A stretch of DNA of 5,156 nt from Acidimicrobiales bacterium (GCA_013003325.1 JABDJU010000077.1:1-5156), one strand, 5' to 3'; numbered from the stretch's first letter, positions 1 through 5,156 are shown. The notes: generated by a model from the sequence alone, not told the origin. Translations and numbers: made by a program.

Positions 1-29
1 TCATTCATCTCTAGTGAGAAGTCGCTCAT
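1..29 (-). CDS. Partial gene start, possibly acyl-CoA dehydrogenase (N-terminal 9 codons only)
   Basis: Read on the minus strand from an ATG at 29, the frame gives MSDFSLEMN and stays open to the window edge. An AAGAGG sequence (minus strand, 45-40) lies 10 bases upstream of the ATG and could be its ribosome binding site. From memory of the family, many actinobacterial acyl-CoA dehydrogenases (FAD enzymes that make the 2-enoyl-CoA in fatty acid beta-oxidation) start with a similar Phe-x-Leu-x-(Met/Leu)-Asn stretch. That resemblance is the only ground for the name. Nine residues cannot establish a family, and the rest of the gene is outside the window. If real, the gene is divergent from the FN3 gene at 201 and shares its upstream region. 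Confidence 0.35.
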
Positions 30-90
30 GTCAAATGTGCCTCTTGGTCTTTGGGGGAGGATGTCGAATCCGTGTACCTATCGGCATTAG

Positions 91-138
91 TTACCGCGAG
101 GTAATAGGTTTATCGTACCCCAAGTTACCCATCGGTAG
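91..138. promoter_or_regulatory. Two copies of a TTACC-N4-GGTAA palindrome, candidate operators
   Basis: Copy 1 is TTACC at 91-95, spacer GCGA, GGTAA at 100-104, with perfect 5-base arms. Copy 2 is TTACC at 125-129, spacer CATC, GGTAG at 134-138, with one arm mismatch. A weaker third match (GTACC at 74-78, spacer TATC, GGCAT at 83-87) lies upstream, and a lone TACC half-site is at 116-119. Centres of the three are at 80.5, 97.5 and 131.5, so spacings are 17 and 34 bases. Copy 1 is also nested in ACCTAT (76-81) and ATAGGT (104-109), which are exact reverse complements, so a hairpin with a GCGA loop is possible in RNA. Arms of this size with repeated architecture fit a dimeric helix-turn-helix repressor site. 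The cognate regulator is not in the window. Confidence 0.4.
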
Positions 139-151
139 CAAGTGATGGCCA

Positions 152-165
152 GGGTCCAGTGACCC
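152..165. repeat. Perfect inverted repeat GGGTC-CAGT-GACCC
   Basis: Arms GGGTC (152-156) and GACCC (161-165) are exact reverse complements around the 4-base spacer CAGT. The 5-4-5 geometry equals that of the TTACC sites upstream, but the arm sequence differs. It could be a separate operator or a small hairpin in a 5' leader of the gene at 201. Chance occurrence is also possible for arms this short. Confidence 0.3.
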
Positions 166-182
166 GATGCCGCACGCTGGGT

Positions 183-196
183 TTCTGTTGACAGAA
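183..196. repeat. Perfect inverted repeat TTCTGT-TG-ACAGAA just before the FN3 gene
   Basis: Arms TTCTGT (183-188) and ACAGAA (191-196) are exact reverse complements with a 2-base spacer. The repeat ends 4 bases before the TTG at 201, where it could cover a ribosome entry site or act as an operator. It also contains an in-frame TGA (189-191) that limits how far upstream the FN3 gene can start. Confidence 0.3.
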
Positions 197-200
197 TGAG

Positions 201-917
201 TTGGTGGAGTCGGAGGAACAGGACCAGTGGTCCTGGTGGCAACCAGACGCAGAAGAGGCAACGACGGCCCGCATGGCCGCCTCCCCGCTGCTCGACCCTG
301 ACAGCTATCTGGACGATTCGTCATCGCCCGACCACCAGTTCTCCAGCCCCAACGATCCGGTCCGCATGTTCTTGATCGCCCTCGTCGCGGTCCTCTCGGT
401 CACGCTGGCGGCGGTGAGCTACGCCCGATTCTCTGACGGCGCTCCCCCTCGGGCCGTCGCGGCTGCCACCACCGCTCCCCCGACGACAACGACAGGCGCG
501 ACGGAATCGCCGACGACGGCTGCGCCCGCCACCGCCGCCCCAACGTCGATCTCCCAGACAATCGTGCCGGTCACGTCGGCGCCAGCAACGACGTCGACCA
601 CCTTTGGTGAGTCCAGGGGCACTCCCGATCCCCCTCTAGACGTCACCGTCGTGAGCACCTCGAGCACCGGAGCCGAGATCCGCTGGCGCAGCGACGAATG
701 CGTCGGCTCTCGATACCAAGTGGGCGATTTCGAAGAGGGCGGCGGGGGGTTCCCCGACGTGGAGCGCTGCTGGTTCAACCACGTGATCCTGGCCGGCGAC
801 CCGGCGTTCTCTCCCCCGCTGACACCGAACACGGCCTATACCGTGACGATTCAGGCGGTGAACCGCAACGGCGATCTCAGCGAGCCGGTGTTCGTTCAGT
901 TCACGACGTCGCCGTAG
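201..917 (+). CDS. Single-pass membrane protein with Thr/Pro-rich stalk and fibronectin type III domain
   Basis: The 238-residue product has four visible parts: an acidic, Trp-containing N-terminal tail (about 1-55), a hydrophobic helix (about 56-75), a Thr/Pro/Ala-rich low-complexity linker (about 79-139) and a C-terminal domain (about 143-238). The last part looks like one FN3 fold: a PPLDVTV entry strand, a core Trp at 162, and the closing LTPNTAYTVTIQAVNRNG pattern followed by FTT. The stalk implies the FN3 domain is outside the cell, where it may bind protein or polysaccharide; no catalytic motif is seen. Cys167 and Cys190 are its only cysteines and could form a disulfide. The start is uncertain: TTG 201 and GTG 204 follow an in-frame TGA at 189-191 and lack a good ribosome binding site. 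ATG 273 (residue 25) is an alternative that keeps the membrane helix. Specific function is unknown. Confidence 0.72.
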   Translation: MVESEEQDQWSWWQPDAEEATTARMAASPLLDPDSYLDDSSSPDHQFSSPNDPVRMFLIALVAVLSVTLAAVSYARFSDGAPPRAVAAATTAPPTTTTGATESPTTAAPATAAPTSISQTIVPVTSAPATTSTTFGESRGTPDPPLDVTVVSTSSTGAEIRWRSDECVGSRYQVGDFEEGGGGFPDVERCWFNHVILAGDPAFSPPLTPNTAYTVTIQAVNRNGDLSEPVFVQFTTSP

Positions 918-920
918 CGC

Positions 921-1604
921 TCAGGCGGGCACGCCGACCGCCTCGCACATGTACTTCATGAAGTCGCCGCTCACCGCCAGTCGCTCGTGCAGCTTGTCGA
1001 GAAACGATGCTGAGGTGACCTCACGCTGGGTGAACTTCGAAATGGCGATGAAGTCCTTGCGCTTCAGGTCGTCGACCAGGGGGTGCTCGGCATCGAACCC
1101 CTTCGGTGGGCGCTTCAGCGAATCGCCCTGCAATTCAAATCGATCGGCAAACGCCTTGCGACCCATGATCTTGGCCCATTGGTCGGGATGGTCGGCGATG
1201 TAGTGCCGGATCTCGTAGGCCAGCTTGGTTTCCGGTCGCCACAGTCCGGCACCGGTGAAGCAGTTGCCCGGTTCGAGATGCACGTAGAAGCCGGGCGAGT
1301 GGGCGTCCTTGGCCCGTTCGTGCCGGAAGTGGATGCCCACGTGGGTCTTGTAGGGGGTCTTGTCCTTGCTGAAGCGAACGTCGTTGTGAATTCGGAACAG
1401 TGAGCCACCCACGGTTTTGGCGTTCGCCTCGAAGTGGGGGCTGATGGAGTGAAGCGGTTCCCTGAAGTCTTCGATGAACTGGAGCGCCGGCTGACGAATG
1501 AGCTTTTCGTAGCGGTCCTTGTTGTCGCCGAACCACTGGCGGGTGTTGTTGTCTTTGAGTTCGTTGAGGAACGAGAACAGGTCGGCCGTGAAGTATCTGG
1601 CCAT
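921..1604 (-). CDS. DUF2461 (TIGR02453) family protein
   Basis: The 227-residue product starts MARYFTADLF and belongs, by recognisable motifs, to the DUF2461/TIGR02453 family, whose biochemical role is not established to my knowledge. Family hallmarks are an N-terminal FLNELKDNNTRQWF stretch (12-25) followed by NKDRYE (28-33), the block GGSLFRIHNDVRFSKDKTPY (66-85) with its conserved Arg/Asp/Lys residues, and GFYVHLEPG (105-113) before GLWRPE (120-125). Length and full motif order suggest an intact protein. No signal peptide or membrane helix is seen, so it is probably cytosolic. The frame extends upstream to 1730, but ATG 1604 gives the natural family start and lies 5 bases after the yaaA stop codon; the longer version would overlap the end of yaaA by about 120 bases. 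The spacing implies co-transcription and probably translational coupling with yaaA. The ribosome binding site (GGTGAG/GAG, inside the yaaA end) is weak. Confidence 0.9.
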   Translation of the reverse strand: MARYFTADLFSFLNELKDNNTRQWFGDNKDRYEKLIRQPALQFIEDFREPLHSISPHFEANAKTVGGSLFRIHNDVRFSKDKTPYKTHVGIHFRHERAKDAHSPGFYVHLEPGNCFTGAGLWRPETKLAYEIRHYIADHPDQWAKIMGRKAFADRFELQGDSLKRPPKGFDAEHPLVDDLKRKDFIAISKFTQREVTSASFLDKLHERLAVSGDFMKYMCEAVGVPA

Positions 1605-1609
1605 GCCGC

Positions 1610-2386
1610 TCAGCTCACCCGGGTGAAAGCTGGTTCGGCCCTGGTGGACCGGGCCGGGTCGTAGCGGTAGCCCATCCCGTCGAAATCGCGGAGACCACTC
1701 ATCGACGAAACCCGATTGCGCACGATCCAACCCGCCATCGCCCCGCGGGCCTGCTTGGCGAAGAAGGCCTTCACCTTCGGCTCCTCCCCCTCCGTGCCAT
1801 CGAGGAAGCGGGGCGAGAGCAGCGTTCCGTCGAGTTCTGATGCCTTGACCGAGCTGAAGTACTCGTTGCTGGCCAAGTTGACCACCGCTCGGGCGCCCGG
1901 GCTTTCGGCCAGGTCTTTGTTGAGGATGTCGGTGATGTCGGATCCCCAGAACTGATAGAGGTCGCGACCGGCCGAGGTTTTCAGTTTCGAGCCCATCTCG
2001 AGCCGGTAGGGCTGCATGAGGTCGAGCGGGCGGAGAACGCCGTAGAGGCCCGACAGGATGCGGATGGTCTTCTGGGCGTGGGTGAAGTCTCGCTCGGAGA
2101 AGCTGGTGGCGTCGAGGCCTCGATACACGTCGCCGTTGAATGCGAGAACCGCGGGGCGGGCGTTGTCGGTGGTGAACGGGGTCGACCAGTCGAGGAAACG
2201 GGCGGCGTTCTCTTCGGCCAGCGGGGCGGAGATACCCATCATTTTGGCCAGCTTCTGCGGACCCATCGGTGCCAGCACCTCGACCAGTTCGGTGGCGCGT
2301 TCGAGCATGCGGGGTTGGCTGTGCTTCTTTGTCGCCAGCGGGGTCTCGTAGTCGAGCGACTTTGCGGGGGAAAGGAGAATCAGCAT
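1610..2386 (-). CDS. yaaA: YaaA (UPF0246/DUF328) peroxide stress protein
   Basis: The 258-residue product begins MLILLSPAKSLDYETPL and matches the YaaA family throughout; E. coli YaaA has about the same length. Family motifs are LLSPAKSLD (4-12), FNGDVYRGL (83-91), the signature LSGLYGVLRPLDLMQPYRLEMG region (111-132), YQFWG (144-148) and NLASNEYF (170-177). In E. coli, YaaA is a cytosolic, OxyR-induced protein that limits intracellular free iron and so protects DNA and proteins from Fenton damage; related proteins bind DNA. That role is transferred here by family only. ATG 2386 is preferred over upstream starts in the same frame, because residues encoded upstream are a low-quality readthrough of the neighbouring gene. 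The start lies 13 bases past the previous stop codon and has no clear Shine-Dalgarno sequence, so translation may depend on reinitiation. No OxyR-type site was recognised. Confidence 0.95.
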   Translation of the reverse strand: MLILLSPAKSLDYETPLATKKHSQPRMLERATELVEVLAPMGPQKLAKMMGISAPLAEENAARFLDWSTPFTTDNARPAVLAFNGDVYRGLDATSFSERDFTHAQKTIRILSGLYGVLRPLDLMQPYRLEMGSKLKTSAGRDLYQFWGSDITDILNKDLAESPGARAVVNLASNEYFSSVKASELDGTLLSPRFLDGTEGEEPKVKAFFAKQARGAMAGWIVRNRVSSMSGLRDFDGMGYRYDPARSTRAEPAFTRVS

Positions 2387-2399
2387 CGTGTCAGTTGTA

Positions 2400-3800
2400 T
2401 CAGTCGTTGAGGGTTTCTTGGAAGGCCACGGCGTCGGCACCGAACCGCAGATCGAGGTTGCCGGTCCCTGCTTCCCGAACGTCGCGTCCGATGAAGAGGC
2501 CACGGTCGAGGTCGTACACGGTGACCGATGCGGCGCTCTGGCGGGTTCCGTCGGGCAGGAGGACCGCCGGCGCGTACCCGACGACAAACCGGCCATCCGG
2601 GGTCCAGTCGAAGGTGGTGGGGCCGGCGGTGGTGAACAGAAGCTCGGCGGCATCTTCCACCGTCGCCGGGTCGGCGGCAAGCAACAGCACCTTTCCACCG
2701 GCTGAATCATCGGAGCCGCGGCCGCCGACCAGGACCACCGAATACTTCCCCGACGGGGAGCTGGACATCTCGAGTACTTCGGCGGTGGGGTGGATCCAGT
2801 CGTTGGTCACGAAGACGGCGGTGTTGGTGTTGACGATCGTGGGTTGGTCGGCTCCGTCGATCAGAACCCGATTGTGGCCGAGCTCGCCCATCGCCCGACC
2901 CGGCACCGACGTGACCAGGGGTTCCAGCACGGTCGGCGCATTCGAATCGGCTTGATCGCCATAGGTGGCCACGGTGGTGAGGGGCGTCGGGCCCGGCTCG
3001 TCGAAAGCCATTCCCCAATCTCCCCAGAGCCGGAGACGTCCAGGGAAGTCGGCCCGGAATCGACGGCTGAACACCCGGGTCCGCGTGTAGTCCTCGGCCA
3101 CGACTTCGGTGACCGTCGGTGAGAGATGATTCGGTTTGGCGAAGGCGATCTCGCCGGCGTTGGCCGGATGCCACGCGAAGCCATGGATCCCGACCGACAC
3201 CGAGTCCATGGTCCATTCGTCGCCGTCGACCCGACCGACCATCAGCACCTCTTGCTGGAACTGATTGGTGTAGACACCGGCCAGCCAGTTGCCGGAGGCG
3301 TCGAAGGTCAAATCCTCGAGCGCCCGATTGCCGGCCGGAAAAACTTCGAGCCGGGGTGCCGGACCGTAGAGCTGCAAGGGCTTGGTTTGAGCGTCACCGA
3401 TCGACCCGGCAACGACTACTGCGTCGAGGGCTCGATCGATTTCGGAATAGCGATTGTCGGGCAACACCCCACCGGAGCCGTAGGCCCGCAGCTCATCGAA
3501 GTCGTTGGCCGGCGGGACCGGGTCGGCGGCATCGACGTTTGGCTCGTCGTCGCCTTCGGCCACCTCGGTGCCGTCCTCGGTCCCCGAGCCTTGTGAGATC
3601 GCGGCGATGGTGACCGGTATGAGCACAGCGATCAATGCCAGCAACCCAATGCGGATGCGGGAGCCACCGGCCCGACGCACCGTGGACACGCTGAGCTGGG
3701 AATCGTGGTCGGCGTCGTCGAGGAACTGCACCTGGCCGATCGAGCTCTTCTGGGCTTCACCGTCGTCGGGGCGCGAGCTGTTGGGGTGCCGACGACTCAT
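2400..3800 (-). CDS. Membrane-anchored beta-propeller-like protein of unknown function
   Basis: The 466-residue product has a polar N-terminal cytoplasmic tail (1-48) ending in several Arg residues, one hydrophobic helix (about 50-69), an acidic Glu/Asp/Pro-rich linker (about 73-100) and a large extracytoplasmic domain (about 105-466). Positive residues before the helix and acidic ones after it predict N-in/C-out topology. The large domain carries repeated strand-turn-strand elements typical of WD40/TolB-like propellers: LTFDASGNWLAGVY (164-177), FAWHPANAGEIAFA (208-221), SSSPSGKYSVVLVG (346-359), FDWTPDGRFVVGYA (397-410) and LRFGADAVAF (451-460). I see no catalytic motif and no lipobox. A good ribosome binding site precedes ATG 3800. 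It sits 77 bases after the ABC ATPase gene and 13 bases before yaaA. The fold is inferred from motif spacing; a specific family is not recognised. Confidence 0.85.
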   Translation of the reverse strand: MSRRHPNSSRPDDGEAQKSSIGQVQFLDDADHDSQLSVSTVRRAGGSRIRIGLLALIAVLIPVTIAAISQGSGTEDGTEVAEGDDEPNVDAADPVPPANDFDELRAYGSGGVLPDNRYSEIDRALDAVVVAGSIGDAQTKPLQLYGPAPRLEVFPAGNRALEDLTFDASGNWLAGVYTNQFQQEVLMVGRVDGDEWTMDSVSVGIHGFAWHPANAGEIAFAKPNHLSPTVTEVVAEDYTRTRVFSRRFRADFPGRLRLWGDWGMAFDEPGPTPLTTVATYGDQADSNAPTVLEPLVTSVPGRAMGELGHNRVLIDGADQPTIVNTNTAVFVTNDWIHPTAEVLEMSSSPSGKYSVVLVGGRGSDDSAGGKVLLLAADPATVEDAAELLFTTAGPTTFDWTPDGRFVVGYAPAVLLPDGTRQSAASVTVYDLDRGLFIGRDVREAGTGNLDLRFGADAVAFQETLND

Positions 3801-3808
3801 AGCGTCGA

Positions 3809-3815
3809 TCCTTCC
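3809..3815 (-). promoter_or_regulatory. Ribosome binding site of the propeller-like gene
   Basis: On the minus strand the sequence GGAAGGA ends 8 bases before the ATG at 3800. It is the clearest Shine-Dalgarno sequence in the window and supports that start. The other starts here have weak or no such sequence. Confidence 0.7.
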
Positions 3816-3850
3816 ACACCTTCGACGGTACCGAACTGCGGCTCGGCCCG

Positions 3851-3877
3851 TCCCACCGGGTCAGAATCCGGGCGGGA
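3851..3877 (-). terminator. Imperfect GC-rich hairpin directly after the ABC ATPase stop codon
   Basis: Arms at 3851-3860 and 3868-3877 pair at 8 of 10 positions around a 7-base loop (3861-3867), and the stem abuts the ATPase stop codon at 3878-3880. On the minus strand no U-tract follows, so it is not a typical intrinsic terminator. It could attenuate transcription, stabilise the upstream mRNA or be chance in GC-rich sequence. The remaining bases of the 77-base gap (3801-3850) show only the ribosome binding site of the next gene; I could not identify a promoter. Confidence 0.25.
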
Positions 3878-4822
3878 TCAGGACGGGAACCGATGGATCT
3901 GATCGAAGTCGACCCGGACCGAGGTCTCCGAGCCTTCGGCATGGGGCGACGGGGCGTGGAGGACCAACCGGTCGAGTCCGACCACGGGCTGATCGAGGAT
4001 GACTTCGGTCCGCCAGACACCGTCGACGAACCGGCACGAGCCGACGGTGGCTGGCATCCCATCGGGCACCAGGGAGACGGCCGGCACCGGCACCATCGCT
4101 TCCTCGCTCACGTTGGGGTGACCCAGAAACCGTGCGATCCAGGCAGAGCGCGGTGACTGCCAGAGCGGGGCGGGCCTGCCGGTGGCAGTGACCGCGCCCT
4201 GCTCCAGGATCAGCATTCGGTCGGCCACCAGGCTGGCCTCTTCCTGATCGTGGGTGACGTACAACGCCGTCGTGTCAACAGTACGCAGCAGCGAGGCGAG
4301 GGAATCAGCCAACTCCTCCCTCAGCCTCCGATCGAGCGATCCGAGGGGCTCATCGAGCATCAGCAGCGACGGTTCGGGGGCCAAGGCACGAGCCAGGGCG
4401 ACCCGCTGAGCTTCTCCACCCGACAGCGTTGCGACCGACCGGTCCTCGGCATGGCCGAGTTCAACCAGCTCCAACAGATCCTCGACCCGCCGGTCGATGT
4501 CGGTGCTCGACCAGCCAAGTTCCACCAGACCGAACGCCACATTGTCGGCCACCGTCAGGTGCGGAAAGAGGGCATGGCTCTGGAACATCAGGCCGATGCC
4601 CCGTCGATGGGTTGGCACGCTCGCGATGTCGCGTCCGTCGAGTTCGATGGCACCATCGCTGGGGATCAGCCCGGCGATCGCCCGCAACAGCGTCGACTTG
4701 CCGCTACCGCTGGGACCCAGCACCGCCAGCACCGAGCCGCCCTCGACCCTCAATGAGACGTCGCTCAGGATCGAGGTCCCCTCGAGAGAGACCGACAGCT
4801 GCCGCACCTCGAGGCCTCTCAC
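3878..4822 (-). CDS. ABC importer ATP-binding protein, Fe(III)/thiamine/polyamine type
   Basis: The 314-residue product is a complete ABC ATPase that would energise uptake through the adjacent permease on the cytoplasmic side of the membrane. It shows Walker A GPSGSGKST (36-44), Q-loop Gln81 in MFQSHALFPHLTV, signature LSGGEAQR (133-140), Walker B LLMLDEP with catalytic Glu158, D-loop SLDRR (162-166) and switch His191 in VTHDQEEA. All key residues are intact. Residues from about 240 form a C-terminal extension ending VRVDFDQIHRFPS that resembles a TOBE domain, as in FbpC/CysA/PotA-type ATPases and unlike short ThiQ. The start is the GTG at 4822, two codons after an in-frame TAG (4826-4828); GTG 4807 is a possible shorter start. 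It follows the permease gene by 30 bases, implying one operon. Substrate is not determined: ferric iron and thiamine are the main options. Confidence 0.92.
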   Translation of the reverse strand: MRGLEVRQLSVSLEGTSILSDVSLRVEGGSVLAVLGPSGSGKSTLLRAIAGLIPSDGAIELDGRDIASVPTHRRGIGLMFQSHALFPHLTVADNVAFGLVELGWSSTDIDRRVEDLLELVELGHAEDRSVATLSGGEAQRVALARALAPEPSLLMLDEPLGSLDRRLREELADSLASLLRTVDTTALYVTHDQEEASLVADRMLILEQGAVTATGRPAPLWQSPRSAWIARFLGHPNVSEEAMVPVPAVSLVPDGMPATVGSCRFVDGVWRTEVILDQPVVGLDRLVLHAPSPHAEGSETSVRVDFDQIHRFPS

Positions 4823-4852
4823 GTTCTACCGCCCATCACAGCTCGCTGCTGA

Positions 4853-5156
4853 TCACAGCCAGCTTCCGATCTGAGAGCCCCGCACCTTATCGATCACCAC
4901 GACGAGGGCTACGATCACGACCCCTAGCAGCACACACAGCGCCGCCGCCTGACCCTGTAGCACTGCGGCCGGCTGGCCGATCAAGCCGAAGATCGCCTGT
5001 GGAGCGGTATAGGAGGAACGTCCTCGAGCCAGGAATCCGCTCGCACCGAATTCGCCGAGGCTCACCGCCGCCGCAAATCCGATGCCGCCGGCCAGCGCCG
5101 GTCGAAGGAGCGGAATGAACACCCGCTGCGCCACCCGCCGAGGGGCAGCGCCGAGC
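4853..5156 (-). CDS. ABC importer permease, C-terminal part (gene continues beyond the window)
   Basis: One hundred C-terminal residues are visible, and the frame is open to the window edge. They start with LGAAPRRVAQRVFIPLLRPAL, the second half of the EAA loop by which binding-protein-dependent permeases contact their ATPase. Two hydrophobic segments follow: one around GGIGFAAAVSLGEFGASGF and a final one around AAALCVLLGVVIVALVVVI, then a short tail ending in GSWL. The SLGEFGAS pattern followed by APQAIFGLIGQP is like permeases of the FbpB/ThiP group, which carry ferric iron or thiamine from a periplasmic or lipid-anchored binding protein. The GTG at 5134 is internal (it encodes Val in the EAA loop) and not the start. 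The 30-base spacing to the ATPase gene supports a shared transporter; a binding-protein gene is expected further upstream, outside the window. Confidence 0.9.
   Translation of the reverse strand, partial: LGAAPRRVAQRVFIPLLRPALAGGIGFAAAVSLGEFGASGFLARGRSSYTAPQAIFGLIGQPAAVLQGQAAALCVLLGVVIVALVVVIDKVRGSQIGSWL

Larger units (their letters stand above)
30..200. promoter_or_regulatory. Divergent intergenic region, likely promoters for both flanking genes
   Basis: This 171-base stretch separates the presumed minus-strand gene starting at 29 from the plus-strand gene at 201. It is visibly richer in A and T than the coding sequence around it, especially between 73 and 140, and has no convincing reading frame. 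It must hold the promoters of both genes if both are real. I could not pick a well-spaced -35/-10 pair on either strand: the TTGACA at 188-193 has no AT-rich hexamer 16-18 bases downstream. The region instead contains several short inverted repeats, listed separately, which suggest transcription factor binding. Confidence 0.55.

Noticed and set aside
188..193. TTGACA, a perfect -35 consensus, as promoter of the FN3 gene
   Set aside because: No -10-like hexamer lies 16-18 bases downstream (around 210-217 the sequence is GC-rich), and the site is part of the TTCTGT/ACAGAA palindrome.
196..198. ATG just upstream of the FN3 gene as its start
   Set aside because: It is in a different frame from the FN3 reading and leads to an Arg/Trp/Pro-rich shadow product that ends at about 375.
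91..324. Minus-strand 77-codon open frame across the intergenic region
   Set aside because: It has no motif, spans the palindrome cluster and the FN3 gene start, and has no supporting context.
419..832. Minus-strand open frame opposite the FN3 gene
   Set aside because: The Val/Ala/Gly-rich run is the complement of the Thr/Pro/Ala linker codons; the plus strand has the coherent helix-stalk-FN3 arrangement.
1605..1730. Upstream extension of the DUF2461 gene adding 42 residues
   Set aside because: It overlaps the end of yaaA in another frame and lacks family similarity; ATG 1604 gives the natural N-terminus.
2387..2710. Upstream extension of yaaA adding 108 residues
   Set aside because: The extra sequence is a Pro/Arg/Ser/Cys-rich out-of-frame reading of the propeller gene. 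The family start MLILLSPAKSLD is at 2386 and gives the usual 258-residue length.
2269..2955. Plus-strand 228-codon open frame antisense to yaaA and the propeller gene
   Set aside because: Its product is Arg/Ser/Pro/Thr-rich low-complexity sequence without motifs, typical of a shadow frame in high-GC DNA opposite well-supported genes.
4429..5118. Plus-strand 229-codon open frame antisense to the ABC transporter genes
   Set aside because: The product is Arg/Pro/Ser-rich without a recognisable domain, and the opposite strand encodes intact Walker, signature and EAA motifs.

Overview
The window looks like an ordinary chromosomal stretch of a high-GC actinobacterium. The Thr/Pro/Ala-rich linker behind a single membrane helix, GTG/TTG-type starts and weak Shine-Dalgarno sequences fit the class Acidimicrobiia, but no sequence here proves the lineage. 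I see no rRNA, tRNA, CRISPR array, insertion sequence or phage gene.

Layout. (1) At the left edge, bases 1-29 on the minus strand hold the first codons of a gene running out of the window, with a start resembling actinobacterial acyl-CoA dehydrogenases. (2) Bases 30-200 form a divergent, relatively AT-rich intergenic region unusually dense in short palindromes, including two copies of a TTACC-N4-GGTAA type site. (3) At 201-917 on the plus strand is a single-pass membrane protein with a Thr/Pro-rich stalk and one fibronectin type III domain. (4) It meets, tail to tail with only 3 bases between stop codons, a minus-strand gene block that fills the rest of the window.

The minus-strand block reads, in transcription order: the C-terminal part of an ABC importer permease (from the right edge to 4853), its ATPase (4822-3878), a membrane-anchored beta-propeller-like protein of unknown function (3800-2400), YaaA (2386-1610) and a DUF2461 protein (1604-921). 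Gaps are 30, 77, 13 and 5 bases, so the last three genes, and perhaps all five, may be co-transcribed. The importer is of the Fe(III)/thiamine/polyamine type. YaaA lowers free iron during peroxide stress in E. coli, so an iron or oxidative-stress theme is possible, but the substrate cannot be read from the sequence.

No clearly new multi-gene system is visible. The best candidates for follow-up are the palindrome cluster in the divergent promoter region, the unassigned propeller-like protein between the importer and yaaA, and the tight yaaA-DUF2461 pairing.
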